NCBI GenBank assembly: GCA_043812795.1
Contig: JBDRLU010000069.1
Span: 45,045 to 109,044, forward strand
Direction: 5' to 3'
DNA: 64,000 nucleotides
Source: JBDRLU01 sp043812795
Lineage (GTDB): Bacteria; Chloroflexota; Dehalococcoidia; Dehalococcoidales; UBA2162
In this document: positions 17,014-26,716 of the stretch, piece by piece
Numbering within the stretch: the first letter of the stretch is position 1
Layout of the letters: each line of letters begins with the position of its first letter
Position numbers and translations under genes: made by a program
The notes under the pieces: model-generated
What the model was told of the DNA's origin: nothing
Seen by the model: the letters and a program-made list of their open reading frames with translations, nothing else
The model's database searches: none

Positions 17014-17624
17014 TCCCTCCCAGACTTATTCCCTTTTCGGGTCTGGCGCCAGACATAGACCAGTCTCTGGCCTACGGTAATAAAACTGAAGAGCGTCATA
17101 ATAACAAGAGCAGTAACGAGAGCGTAATTGACCCGATATAACAACAGACCCACGGCCAGTATTATTACCCGCTCGGTACGGGTGAATATTCCGACCTGGC
17201 ATTCCAGGCCGGCACCCTCCGCCCGGGCCCGAATATAGCTTACCAGAAATGAACCGAGCAGGGTGACACCGACGAGTAATATCTTGGGCACTGAGCCTTC
17301 GACGGCGTAGATTGCCAAAATACCGAGTAGTGGTATGGCATCAGCCACGCGGTCGAGCGTAGAATCAAGGACACCCCCGAAAATGGTGGTCCGCTGTGTG
17401 GTGCGCGCCAGCGCCCCATCCAGGATATCGAAGAAACCACCGACCAGGACGATGATACCACCGACTACAGGATAACCGGTGGCGATAACCACACCTGCTG
17501 CCAGAGTCAGAACGAGCCCGAACCAGGTTATTTGATTGGGTGTTATGGCCGTTCTCGCCAGTAGATTGATAACAGACTGGGTGAGAGCTCCAGCCAAAGT
17601 CTTGCGAATATTCTGCAACTTCAT
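17010..17624 (-). CDS. CDP-alcohol phosphatidyltransferase, probably phosphatidylinositol-phosphate synthase type
   Basis: This 204-residue membrane enzyme has the CDP-alcohol phosphotransferase motif Asp-x2-Asp-Gly-x2-Ala-Arg-x8-Gly-x3-Asp-x3-Asp, spelled DILDGALART, then GGVLDSTLDRVAD. About six hydrophobic spans are visible. The family makes phospholipids by displacing CMP from CDP-diacylglycerol. Because inositol-1-phosphate synthase and a PimA-like glycosyltransferase are the neighbouring genes, phosphatidylinositol phosphate synthesis is the most likely reaction; PGP synthase is the alternative. The ATG at 17624 is preferred, although an in-frame ATG at 17669, overlapping the upstream gene, is possible. 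Confidence 0.85.
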   Translation of the reverse strand: MKLQNIRKTLAGALTQSVINLLARTAITPNQITWFGLVLTLAAGVVIATGYPVVGGIIVLVGGFFDILDGALARTTQRTTIFGGVLDSTLDRVADAIPLLGILAIYAVEGSVPKILLVGVTLLGSFLVSYIRARAEGAGLECQVGIFTRTERVIILAVGLLLYRVNYALVTALVIMTLFSFITVGQRLVYVWRQTRKGNKSGRE

Positions 17625-17643
17625 CCCTTGACTCTTCACTATA

Positions 17644-18783
17644 TCAAGCCTTGTTCTGTCGTGTTTCATTTAATACTTGCGTATAGAAATCGAAGATACG
17701 GCGGGCAACGCGCTCCCAGCCATACTCTTCAACTTTAAGCTTGGCCCTTTCGCCCATTTGCCGCTGGAGAGTCGTATCCTTCATCAGGGAAATCAGCGTT
17801 TGGGCCAACTGATGACTATCACGCGGCGGGACGAGTAAACCCTCCGAACCGTGAGTGACGACACTGGCATAGCCCTCGATATTGCTGGCGACAATAGGTT
17901 TGCCGAGAGCCATCGCCTCGAGCAGTATGATGCCAAAACTCTCCCGGCTGGTCGCTGGCGCGCAGAAAATATCGGCGGTCTGGTAATAGCGCGGGAGGTC
18001 GGCATCGGAGACGTAACCGATAAAAACGACGTCCTTCAGGCCGCTCTTCTTGACCCAGCCTTCGTACTTCTTGCGCAGGCGGGTGCCCGGGCCGACGGCA
18101 ATGAGCCGTGAGTTAGGAATTTCCTGCTTGACCTTGTGATAAGCTTGAATCAGGTAACCCAATCCCTTACGGCGTTCGAGGCGCCCGACAAAGAGAATGT
18201 TCTTCTTACCGTCGGAGAATTCCGGGATAGGCGTAACCTTCGGGGAAAAACGGGTCAGGTCAACCCCGTTGGGAATAATAGCGTAATCACCCGGAACGTA
18301 CTTGCGGGCAAAGTCCATCGCCGGTTTGGAGACGGCAATCTTACCGTCTAGCCGGCGGGACCGCCGCCATACCAGGATATTGGTGATAGGCCAGAATAAA
18401 TTATAGCCCGGGCTACCGTGACAGGCATGGAAAGTCCCGATATTGGTGGAATCGGAAAAGCGCAATACCGCCGAACAGAGCATGGGCATGAAAGGCTCGT
18501 GCAAATGGACAATATCGAATTTTTCTTTAGCCAGGACTTCCTTTATCGTGGAAGCAAGCCGCACCGATAAGGAAATGCGAACGATAGAGCCACTGCTCGG
18601 CAGCGGGCGGGGCTTACCGATGGGAATAAACCTATCGCCGAAGACAGAGACAGCCCGGGATACCGGAGCAATGACCCGGACGTCGTGTCCCATCTGGGTA
18701 AGACGCTCTTCCAGCGCTGCAATATGATTGGCCACGCCTCCCGGGTAAGCAAAATCGTAAGGAGAGACCAGCGCTATTTTCAT
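17644..18783 (-). CDS. GT4 glycosyltransferase, PimA-like
   Basis: This 379-residue GT-B fold enzyme has the N-terminal glycine-rich motif YPGGVANHIAALEERL, the HLHEPFMPML segment, a central linker IIPNGVDLTRFSP, and the donor-binding FVGRLERRKGLGYLI and ESFGIILLEAMALGKPIVAS with the family's Glu-x7-Glu. These features resemble the phosphatidylinositol mannosyltransferase PimA. Its position between inositol-1-phosphate synthase and the CDP-alcohol phosphotransferase supports a role in sugar transfer to an inositol lipid. Donor and acceptor are inferred from context. Confidence 0.85.
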   Translation of the reverse strand: MKIALVSPYDFAYPGGVANHIAALEERLTQMGHDVRVIAPVSRAVSVFGDRFIPIGKPRPLPSSGSIVRISLSVRLASTIKEVLAKEKFDIVHLHEPFMPMLCSAVLRFSDSTNIGTFHACHGSPGYNLFWPITNILVWRRSRRLDGKIAVSKPAMDFARKYVPGDYAIIPNGVDLTRFSPKVTPIPEFSDGKKNILFVGRLERRKGLGYLIQAYHKVKQEIPNSRLIAVGPGTRLRKKYEGWVKKSGLKDVVFIGYVSDADLPRYYQTADIFCAPATSRESFGIILLEAMALGKPIVASNIEGYASVVTHGSEGLLVPPRDSHQLAQTLISLMKDTTLQRQMGERAKLKVEEYGWERVARRIFDFYTQVLNETRQNKA

Positions 18784-18898
18784 CGATCAACGTCCCGAAC
18801 TAGCTTCAGCTTCATACCCACCACCTGAAGAGTAATGGACAAAGTTGAACCCACCGCTAACGTATTCAGTCTCTCAAGCGGGCATCGCTCGGGAAAGA

Positions 18899-20008
18899 TT
18901 AACCTTTCGCCTTACTTTTAGTAGTGGTCTTTTTGGGTGCATTGGCGGCGATGTACTCTTCTACCTTATCACGCGCCTCGTAATCTGCGAATTGTACCGG
19001 CGGTGATTTCATAAAGTAGGAAGAAGGCCCCACCAGTGCCCCCTTCAACCCACGGTCGAGGGCCAGCTTGACGCAGCGGATGGCATCGATGACCACACCT
19101 GCCGAGTTGGGGCTATCCCACACTTCCAGCTTCATGTCTAGGTTCAAGGGTACGTCACCGAAGGTACGCCCTTCCATCTTGATGTGGCAGAACTTGCGGT
19201 CGAGCAGCCAGGGCACGTAATCACTCGGCCCGACATGGATGTCATCCTGGTTCATCTTATAGGGTAACTGGGAAGTAACCGAGTTCGTCTTGGAAATTTT
19301 CTTGGACTCGAGCCGTTCCCGCTCCAGCATATTAAGAAAGTCGGTATTGCCGCCGAAGTTCAACTGGTAGGTGTGTTCCAGCTTGACGCCACGCTCGACG
19401 AACAGGCGGGTGAGCACGCGATGCACGATAGTGGCGCCGACCTGGGATTTGACGTCATCGCCGATAACCGGCAGGCCATGCTCCGCGAAACGGTCACTCC
19501 AGTCTTTGTGACTGGCGATAAAGACTGGAATACAGTTGACCATCCCGCAGCCGGCCTGCAGTATCTGCTCAACGTACCATTTGGTGGCCGATTCGCTGCC
19601 TACAGGTAGATAGTTCAACACGACATCGGTCTTGGTATCCTTCAGGATTTGCACGATATTGGCCGTGGAGCCGGGGGCTTTTTGGATTATTTCCGAGAGA
19701 TACTTGCCGAGGCCATCGTGCGTCATGCCCCTCTGTACCTTAACGCCGGTCACCGGCACGTCGCAGAACTTGTAAGTATTATTGGGCAGGGTATAAATTG
19801 CCTGGGCTAAGTCCTTGCCTACTTTGTTCTTATCGATATCGAAGGCAGCCACAAAATTGATATCGCTGATATGGTAGCCGCCGAGGTTGACATGCATAAT
19901 GCCGGGTATCTGCTCATGTTCTTTGGCGTTCTTGTAGTAGTGCACGCCCTGGACGAGCGATGAGGCACAATTACCAACGCCGATAATAGCGACGTTAATT
20001 TTTCCCAT
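18899..20008 (-). CDS. ino1: myo-Inositol-1-phosphate synthase
   Basis: Ino1 turns glucose-6-phosphate into inositol-1-phosphate using bound NAD+. The 369-residue protein has the nucleotide loop VGNCASSLVQG, the QVGATIVHRVL and NFGGNTDFLNM segments and SVTSQLPYKM, typical of the actinobacterial/archaeal type. DYVPWLLDRKFCHIKMEGRTF-like residues near 255-275 and WDSPNSAGVVIDAIR complete the catalytic domain. The C-terminus ends in a Lys/Thr-rich tail. It has a strong promoter and leads the inositol-lipid group; its product would feed the phosphotransferase downstream. Confidence 0.94.
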   Translation of the reverse strand: MGKINVAIIGVGNCASSLVQGVHYYKNAKEHEQIPGIMHVNLGGYHISDINFVAAFDIDKNKVGKDLAQAIYTLPNNTYKFCDVPVTGVKVQRGMTHDGLGKYLSEIIQKAPGSTANIVQILKDTKTDVVLNYLPVGSESATKWYVEQILQAGCGMVNCIPVFIASHKDWSDRFAEHGLPVIGDDVKSQVGATIVHRVLTRLFVERGVKLEHTYQLNFGGNTDFLNMLERERLESKKISKTNSVTSQLPYKMNQDDIHVGPSDYVPWLLDRKFCHIKMEGRTFGDVPLNLDMKLEVWDSPNSAGVVIDAIRCVKLALDRGLKGALVGPSSYFMKSPPVQFADYEARDKVEEYIAANAPKKTTTKSKAKG

Positions 20009-20062
20009 AATTAGTTTACTCCCCCTTTCTTCGTAAAGAAGACTAGTTATAACCCACGTGGC

Positions 20063-20092
20063 ACTATACCCTTTTTATATACGAACTGTCAA
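20063..20092 (-). promoter_or_regulatory. Promoter for the inositol-lipid operon
   Basis: On the minus strand a perfect TTGACA (20087-20092) and TATAGT (20063-20068) are spaced by 18 bases, about 55 nt before the ino1 start. Confidence 0.72.
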
Positions 20093-20178
20093 GGTTTGTG
20101 AGTTACGCTGAGAGTATTTAAATTTTTGATTAGTCCATTATTTCCCCTTGTAAAAATAGCCCCGAAAATACTCCCTTG

Positions 20179-20187
20179 TGCTATAAT
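20179..20187 (+). promoter_or_regulatory. Extended -10 promoter for dnaE
   Basis: TGCTATAAT gives an extended -10 element, about 26 bases before the likely start point region of dnaE. A TTGTAA at 20148-20153 is too far away (28 bases) to act as a normal -35. Confidence 0.5.
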
Positions 20188-20219
20188 TACTGAGTTAAAA
20201 CGCTGCGTCAGGAAAAAGC

Positions 20220-23200
20220 ATGTTCACTCATCTTCATGTCCATTCCGAGTACAGTCTGCTTGACGGTATGTGCCGTATCCCGCAACTGGTGGCACGGGCT
20301 AAAGAACTTGGCATGGACAGCCTGGCCATAACCGACCACGGCGTGATGCACGGTGCCATTCAATTTTATTCCGAGGCGAGGGAAGCTGGCATTAAACCGA
20401 TTATCGGCTGCGAAGTTTACGTCGCCCCGGGTAGCCGCCTCGACCATAATGCCGGCGATAAAAACAACTACCATCTGGTGTTGCTGGCCAAGAACCAGAC
20501 CGGATACCGTAATTTAATCCAGCTTACCACCAGGGCCCACCTCGAGGGCTTTTACTATAAACCGCGCATCGATAAGGAACTGCTGCAGCAATACCATCAA
20601 GGCCTGGTCGGACTCTCCGCCTGTATCGCCGGTGAGGTTCCCGGTCTTATCCTGCAGGGCAGGCTCGACGAAGCCAAACAAGCGGCTTTATGGTATAAGG
20701 AAACCCTCGGTGATTTCTATCTGGAAGTGCAGCGGCATCCGATGCCGGAGCTCGACCAGATAAATCGAGGTCTTATTCCGCTCAGTGCTGAGCTCGGTAT
20801 TCCACTGGTGGCGAGCAACGATGTCCATTACATTAACCAGCGGGATGCTTCCTCCCACGACTTAATTATGTGTATCGGCACCAACTCAACCGTTAATGAC
20901 GAGAAACGGATGAGAATGGCCGGGGACTTCTTCTATCTCAAAAGTCCCCAGGAAATGGCCGAGCTTTACCGCGACCTCCCTGAGGCGCTGGCTAACACCG
21001 AACGTATTGCCGAGATGTGCAATCTCAAGTTGGAGTTCGGCCGGCTGCATCTACCCGAAATAGAGCTGCCTGAAGGTAAGACTCCCGATGAGTACCTCAG
21101 TGACTTGTGTCATCAAGGGTTAGCTCAGTACTATCCCAACCCAACGCAAGAAATAAGAGAGCGGCTCAACTATGAACTGGATGTCATCAACAAGACCCAG
21201 TTTGCCAACTACTTTCTAGTAGTTTGGGATATTATCGCATTTGTAAAGAAACAGAAAATTCTCTTTGGTGTCCGAGGCAGCGCGGCGGCGAGCATCGTCT
21301 TGCATTGCCTGGGTATTACGGAAATCGACCCGATTCCGAATAAGCTCGTTTTCGAGCGCTTTCTTAATATCGAGCGTCGGGAAATGCCCGATTCGATATG
21401 GACTTTGAAGACACGCGCCGCGATGAAGTTATTGCGTATGTTTCCCAGAAATACGGGCAAGACCATGTAGCCCAGATTATTACCTTCGGTACGCTGGGTG
21501 CCCGGGCTGCTCTCCGCGACGTCGGACGGGCTCTGGGCATGTCCTACGGAGATGTTGACCGTATTGTCCGGATGGTCCCCTTTGCCCTTGGTATAACCCT
21601 GGAACGGGCGTTGAAGGAAAATAACGAACTGAAGACTATTTATGACGCAGATAAGATTGTTCGCAATCTTATCGATTCGGCACGGAGATTGGAAGGTATT
21701 TCCCGCCATGCCAGCACTCACGCTGCCGGTGTGGTTATCTCTAAAGAACCGCTCACCCGGTATGTGCCGTTGCAGCGGGCGAGTAAGGGTAACGGCGATG
21801 CCTTGGTCATGACCCAGTTCAGTATGGAAGACATCGCCAAAATCGGCCTTCTGAAGATGGACTTTCTCGGTCTGGCTAACCTCAGCCTGTTAGGTAAAGC
21901 CAAAGAAATCATTACGCGGGAACGGGGCGTTGAGATTGACCTGCATAACCTGCCTATGGACAATGCCAAGACTTTCCAGCTTCTCTCTTCGGGAGAAACC
22001 GCCGGTGTTTTCCAGCTGGAAGGTTCCGGCATGCGGCGGTATATCAAAGACCTTAAACCGACCGTCTTCAGTGATGTGGCCGCTATGGTTGCCCTCTACC
22101 GCCCGGGGCCGATGGAGCATATCCCCACTTTTATCAAGGCCAAACATGGTATCGAGGCCGTCCGTTATCCCCACCCCGCTTTAGAGAGTATCCTCAAGGA
22201 AACTTACGGTGTCATCGTCTACCAGGAGCAAGTGTTATTTATCGTGCGGGCTCTGGCGGGATATAGCCTGGGGCAAGCCGATATTTTCCGCAAAGCGATG
22301 GGGAAGAAGATTCCTGAAGTTATGCAGAAAGAAAAACAGAATTTTCTGGCCGGAGCCGGGAAGAAGGGATTTTCGGCCGAGGTGGCATCGCAGATATTTT
22401 CCCTTATCGAGCCTTTCGCCGGCTATGCTTTTAACAAGGCTCACGCCTTTAGCTATGCCCTCATCGCCTACCAGACGGCTTATCTCAAGGCCAATTATCC
22501 GGTAGAATATATTACCGCCTTTCTGATGACCAATGCCGGTCAGGCGGAAAAAGTGGCCAGCGGCGTTGCCGAGTGCCGGCGCCTGGGTATTAACGTGTTA
22601 CCACCCGATGTAAACCGTAGCTCGGCTAACTTCTCTATCGAACGCGATACTGACCGGGCTGCCGCTATCCGCTTTGGCCTGGCTAATATCAAGAACGTAG
22701 GGATTGGGGCCATCGAACCGGTTATTGCCGAGCTCATTCAAGGCGGTGAGTTTAAATCTATTGAGGACTTCTGCCGCCGTAGCGACCCACGGGGGATAAA
22801 TAAGCGGGTGATGGAAAGCCTGATTAAAGCCGGTGCCTTCGATTCTCTTGGTAAAAGAGGCCCGCTGCTAGAGAACCTCAATAATATTCTGGGTCTGGCG
22901 CAAAAAGAGCAACGTTTGCGGGAAACCGGCCAGTCCACCATGTTTGACCTCTGGGGAGCGACTGTTCCCGTTCCGCTCCCCAGTCTCGATTTGGATATTG
23001 AAGATGTTACCGCCCAGGAGAAATCAACTTGGGAAAAAGAGCTGCTGGGGGTCTCGTTTTCCAAGCAACTGTTCAGTCTGGGCAAGGTCGACCCGGGAAC
23101 AACACTCTGCGGAGAAATTGATGCCGAATTAGCCGGGCAGGCAGTTACGGTAGTGGGCGAAGTAGCGATGGTAACCTCATCTTTCACCCGGGACCGCCGT

Positions 23201-23710
23201 CCTTTTATCACCGCAACGCTGGAAGATATTAGCGGTCGGCTGGAGGTCATGGTCTGGCCGAGAGTCTTTGAGAGCACGGGTGAGTTGTGGCATGAGGGTA
23301 ATGTCCTGCGTGTCGAGGGTAAAGTGAGGGTCAGGGACGACCGGATGCAAATGAGCTGTGATAAGGCTGAGCCTTATGAACCGGAAGCTCAGAAACAGCC
23401 GGTGCCAGCGCCTAAATCTGAGACACGTGCGGCGAAAAACCCTTCACCTGAGGTCGTGCTTCCGAAACACCGGCTGGTAATCAGCATTGCCCAGACGAGC
23501 GACGAGAAGAGCGACGAGACCTACTTACAGAGAGTTTTTAACATTATTAAAGAATTCCCCGGCGACGATGAAGTCAGTTTGAAAGTCAATATTGACGAAA
23601 GTGTACATAACCTGAGGTTGACGACCGCACGTTGCTGTTCGGAACTCGAACAGCAACTGGCGGAGGTGGTCGGGCCGGATGGGCTGAGAGTGGAAACTAT
23701 TATTCCCTAG
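20220..23710 (+). CDS. dnaE: DNA polymerase III alpha subunit, interrupted by a one-base frameshift
   Basis: DnaE is the replicative polymerase. Frame 1 (from ATG 20220) gives the N-terminal PHP domain (FTHLHVHSEYSLLDG; later NDVHYI) and the start of the palm domain, but runs out of frame after PD at 21390-21392. The other frame resumes with MDFEDTRRDEV and continues to 23710, through the rest of the palm, the fingers and an OB fold (about 23140-23360). One base is missing in codons that should read Pro-Asp-Ile-Asp-Met-Asp, the motif that holds two catalytic aspartates. The restored protein would be about 1160 residues, normal for the family. A sequencing error is the simplest reading, since the gene is essential. 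Confidence 0.9.
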
Positions 23711-23734
23711 TGAGGTCAGCCAAGAAGGAAAGCA

Positions 23735-24523
23735 ATGCCAGCCGAGGATGTAACCCGGGGACACCGCAAAAGATTACGGGAAAAATTTATCCGCTCCGGT
23801 CTCGAAGGTTTTCATGACTACGAGATTGTTGAGTTACTGTTGAGTCTCGGTACGCCACGTCGGGACTGCAAGCAGGCGGCTAAAGAAGCATTACAGAAAT
23901 TCAAGACTTTGCGGGGGGTACTCGAAGCTCCACCCGAAGCGCTGCAGGAAATAGAAGGTATCGGGCCGCATAACGTTTTTGGCATTAAGCTGGTGCAGGA
24001 AGTTGCCCGGGAATTCCTGCGGGAAAGGATTCTGGAAAAACCCGTTTATAAGTCGGCCCAGGAGATTTTTGACTACCTTTACCATTCGATGCGCGACCTC
24101 GAAAAAGAGGTCTTCAAAGTCCTTTATCTCAACGGCCAGAATCAGATTATCGATACCGATGACCTTGCTGCCGGTACGGTAAATAGTGGCGCTATTTCTC
24201 CCCGCGAAGTTATCGAAAGTGGCCTTAAGAAGAGCGCCGTCTCGCTGATAGTTGTCCATAACCATCCGTCGGGGAACCCGGCACCCAGTCCGAGCGATAA
24301 GGAATTGACCCGTGACCTGGTCTACGCCGGGAGTATCATGCAGCTTAAGTTGTTAGACCATATTATTGTCGGCGAAGACCGCTATTTTAGTTTCGCCGCC
24401 GAAGGATTCATCGAACAATACGAACTGGACTTCCTGAATCTGAAAATGAAGGGTGTCTCCGAGGCCAAACGGAGACTATACCGGGCTAAGCTATCGGCTG
24501 ACGGGCTACCCTGGCAGCCCTAG
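23735..24523 (+). CDS. radC: RadC-family protein (JAMM fold)
   Basis: This 262-residue protein matches RadC: an N-terminal helix-hairpin-helix-like part (LQEIEGIGPHNVFGIKL) and a C-terminal JAB1/MPN metallo-domain with Glu in the SPREVIESGL region and HNHPSGNPAPSPSD (His175, His177, Asp188), all zinc ligands. The family's early link to DNA repair is doubtful and its reaction is unknown. It starts 24 bases after dnaE with AGGAAAG upstream, so it may be cotranscribed. The 3' end overlaps the opposite ogt gene by 38 bases. Confidence 0.9.
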   Translation: MPAEDVTRGHRKRLREKFIRSGLEGFHDYEIVELLLSLGTPRRDCKQAAKEALQKFKTLRGVLEAPPEALQEIEGIGPHNVFGIKLVQEVAREFLRERILEKPVYKSAQEIFDYLYHSMRDLEKEVFKVLYLNGQNQIIDTDDLAAGTVNSGAISPREVIESGLKKSAVSLIVVHNHPSGNPAPSPSDKELTRDLVYAGSIMQLKLLDHIIVGEDRYFSFAAEGFIEQYELDFLNLKMKGVSEAKRRLYRAKLSADGLPWQP

Positions 24524-25028
24524 TCTTAGCCGGTTTGGGGGCTTCCAGCCGGAGCAGATACCTCTTTAAGGCCAGTCCACCGCCAAACCCCCCCAGTGTA
24601 CCGTTGCTGGCGATTACCCGGTGGCAGGGCACGATGATATGTAGTGGATTTCTACCCAGAGCTTGCCCTACGGCGCGGGCGGCCCGCGGTTTTTTCATCT
24701 GCCTGGCTATCCACAGATAACTTCTGGTCATACCGTGAGGGATGAGTTGAGTTGTTTTCCAGACTTTACTCTCGAAGGGAGTAGCTCCTGATAGGTCGAG
24801 CTTATCGGTAAAGGCTACCTTCTGGCCGCTAAAGTAAGCTTGCAGTCGTTTGTCGAGGTCGCCGAACTCCTCGGGGTCCCAAACGGCCTGATTGTCGCTG
24901 ATGCCTAACGACTGTCTTGCGGCCTGGTCGTTAGGTTGGGGTAAGGTGGTACTAACTAACCCGTTAGCCGAAGCCATTACTCCGACCCAACCCAGGGTAG
25001 TCTGAAAAGTGGCGTATTTTAATTCCAT
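24486..25028 (-). CDS. ogt: Methylated-DNA-protein-cysteine methyltransferase
   Basis: This suicide repair enzyme takes methyl from O6-methylguanine onto its own cysteine. The 180-residue protein has the C-terminal DNA-binding helix (YLWIARQMKKPRAARAVGQA, with Arg finger region) and the reactive centre IIVPCHRV, with Cys135. The N-terminal domain lacks the Ada zinc site, so this is the Ogt/MGMT form rather than full Ada. The basic C-terminus (KTRAARVARQPIA) overlaps the end of radC on the other strand. Confidence 0.92.
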   Translation of the reverse strand: MELKYATFQTTLGWVGVMASANGLVSTTLPQPNDQAARQSLGISDNQAVWDPEEFGDLDKRLQAYFSGQKVAFTDKLDLSGATPFESKVWKTTQLIPHGMTRSYLWIARQMKKPRAARAVGQALGRNPLHIIVPCHRVIASNGTLGGFGGGLALKRYLLRLEAPKPAKTRAARVARQPIA

Positions 25029-25212
25029 GCTGTGCTCACTGTCTGGCTCATACCCCTCTCCCCTTCATCCACCTGAGGAAATGCCGAGGTTGATGCGGCG
25101 TTGGCATCATTGCTCCCTTTTTCCTCTGCGGGGAATTATACCCTGTAAGGATGGACAATTCAAGGTAGGCACAAGACAAATTTCAGTAGCCATGAAGGCT
25201 TGCTTGGCTCCG

Positions 25213-25221
25213 TGTTATAAT
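25213..25221 (+). promoter_or_regulatory. Extended -10 promoter for the hydrolase at 25249
   Basis: TGTTATAAT is an extended -10 element about 28 bases before the ATG. No clear -35 is seen. The position supports the shorter start for the downstream gene. Confidence 0.5.
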
Positions 25222-25248
25222 AGACATAAACTATGGCAGGGAGGAAGT

Positions 25249-25890
25249 ATGGTTGTCGTCGTTAAGGATAATAAGCTGCAAATCGAACGGCTGGAACTGG
25301 GCCCCTACGGGACTAATGCCTATATCGTGACGTGTCAGCAGACGAAGGATAGTGTCCTAATCGATACTCCGGCTGAGGCGCCGACCATTCTGGAGAAGCT
25401 GCAGGGTACTTACCCGAAGTATATCCTGCTCACTCACAACCACATGGACCACCTCGGTGCCTTTGCCGAGTTACGCTCGGCGCTGAAGGTGCCCGTAGCG
25501 GTCCATGCCGCCGATACCGGGAATCTGCCTTCGCCACCCGATGTAGTTCTTAAAGATGGCGATACGGTTGCTTTTGGCAGCATCAAGCTGGACGTTATCC
25601 ATGCTCCCGGCCATACTCCGGGCAGCCTGTGTTTTCGAGCCGGAAAGTACCTGCTATCGGGGGATACCATTTTCCCCGGTGGCCCGGGTAAAACAAAAGG
25701 GCCGGCGGAGTTCAGCCAGATAATCAAGTCACTGACGGAGAAAATTTTTGTCTTACCAGATGATACGCAGCTATATCCCGGCCACGGCGCAGATACGGTA
25801 CTTAAAAAAGAGAAGGAAGAGTTTGCTCTCTTTTCTTCCCGCCCGCACGACCCCGGGCTGTGCGGTGATGTGCTCTGGCTTTCTGCCTAG
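25249..25890 (+). CDS. Metallo-beta-lactamase-fold hydrolase
   Basis: This 213-residue MBL-fold protein is of the glyoxalase II-like class. Zinc-ligand motifs are THNHMDH near residue 63, PGHTPGSL (His), SGDTIFPGGPG (Asp), and YPGHG (His) near the end. A longer in-frame start at 25009 would add 80 poorly conserved residues; ATG 25249 has GGGAGGAAG upstream and a -10 element at 25216, so the short form is chosen. Substrate not predictable; thioester hydrolysis is common in the family. Confidence 0.9.
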   Translation: MVVVVKDNKLQIERLELGPYGTNAYIVTCQQTKDSVLIDTPAEAPTILEKLQGTYPKYILLTHNHMDHLGAFAELRSALKVPVAVHAADTGNLPSPPDVVLKDGDTVAFGSIKLDVIHAPGHTPGSLCFRAGKYLLSGDTIFPGGPGKTKGPAEFSQIIKSLTEKIFVLPDDTQLYPGHGADTVLKKEKEEFALFSSRPHDPGLCGDVLWLSA

Positions 25891-25900
25891 GCAGGCCGGA

Positions 25901-26590
25901 TTACCCAGGCGCCTCAATACAATGGAAAACCTCGGCTAATTCGAATTTCTCTCCCTCAGCCATCATCCGGGCGCGCTGTCTCATCCGCTCCCTGAGTCCA
26001 TCAAGATTATCCCCCACCTGGCTCCGGTGGCAGTGTAAAGCCGCAATCTTGAGGTCAAAAGTTTTGGTGATATCGGAGCGGTAATTGGGTTCGTCCGAAC
26101 CCCACAAGAGGACTTCTTTTACCTTGTGCGGCAGAAGACCCTGTTCCGTCAGGTCGGGATAGGCGAGCAAATCCCTTGCACCGGGGAAAATAGCGTCCAG
26201 GGTAACCTGCCCGACGATACGGTGGTCGCGATGCGAAAGATAGCGACGATATGGGTCCGAGGTCAAGATTACCTCCGGACGGTACATTCTGATTAAGCGG
26301 ACAATTTCCTTCCTGAAGTCGGACGTTTCTTCCAGCCCCTGGTCGGGGTAGCGCATGAAGATAACTTCTTTCACTCCGAGCATTTTGGCGGCGGCGAACT
26401 CCTCCTGCTCCCTGATTTTAGCCAGGTCTTCCGGTTTTATATTTTCTTTGGCGCCTTTATCACCATTGGTGCAAATCACAAAGACTACGTCCTTACCTTC
26501 GCCTGTCCAGCGGGCCACTGTTCCCGCGGCACCGAATTCGGGGTCATCCGGATGTGCCGCTATCACCATCGCGTAAACCTTTTTTGTCAT
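25901..26590 (-). CDS. PIG-L family deacetylase
   Basis: PIG-L/LmbE proteins are zinc enzymes that remove N-acetyl groups from GlcNAc-type sugars. The 229-residue protein has the N-terminal AHPDDPEFGAAGT metal motif, CTNGDKG, and SHRDHR, which provides the later His ligand. CAGGAGG sits nine bases before the ATG. It converges with the hydrolase at 25249. A second PIG-L gene lies at 53384. Given the inositol-lipid genes in the window, an amino-sugar-inositol substrate can be imagined but is not supported directly. Confidence 0.88.
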   Translation of the reverse strand: MTKKVYAMVIAAHPDDPEFGAAGTVARWTGEGKDVVFVICTNGDKGAKENIKPEDLAKIREQEEFAAAKMLGVKEVIFMRYPDQGLEETSDFRKEIVRLIRMYRPEVILTSDPYRRYLSHRDHRIVGQVTLDAIFPGARDLLAYPDLTEQGLLPHKVKEVLLWGSDEPNYRSDITKTFDLKIAALHCHRSQVGDNLDGLRERMRQRARMMAEGEKFELAEVFHCIEAPG

Positions 26591-26716
26591 GTAGTAAGCC
26601 TCCTGATTTTAGATGACAAGTGATTAGGGTCTTAAACTATAGATTGTATAACATCTTTCAGTCTGGCACAATCCAGGATTAACCAGCCATTTACTGGATG
26701 TATTATAATTGTATAA

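Noticed and set aside
21385..21405. Programmed ribosomal frameshift in dnaE
   Set aside because: No slippery heptamer or strong following hairpin is visible; a lost base explains it better.
21209..21721. 170-codon frame antisense to dnaE
   Set aside because: It lies opposite well-conserved polymerase residues and has no start signal.
25009..25248. N-terminal extension of the metallo-beta-lactamase-fold protein
   Set aside because: The Shine-Dalgarno and -10 element place the start at 25249 and the extra 80 residues look non-coding.
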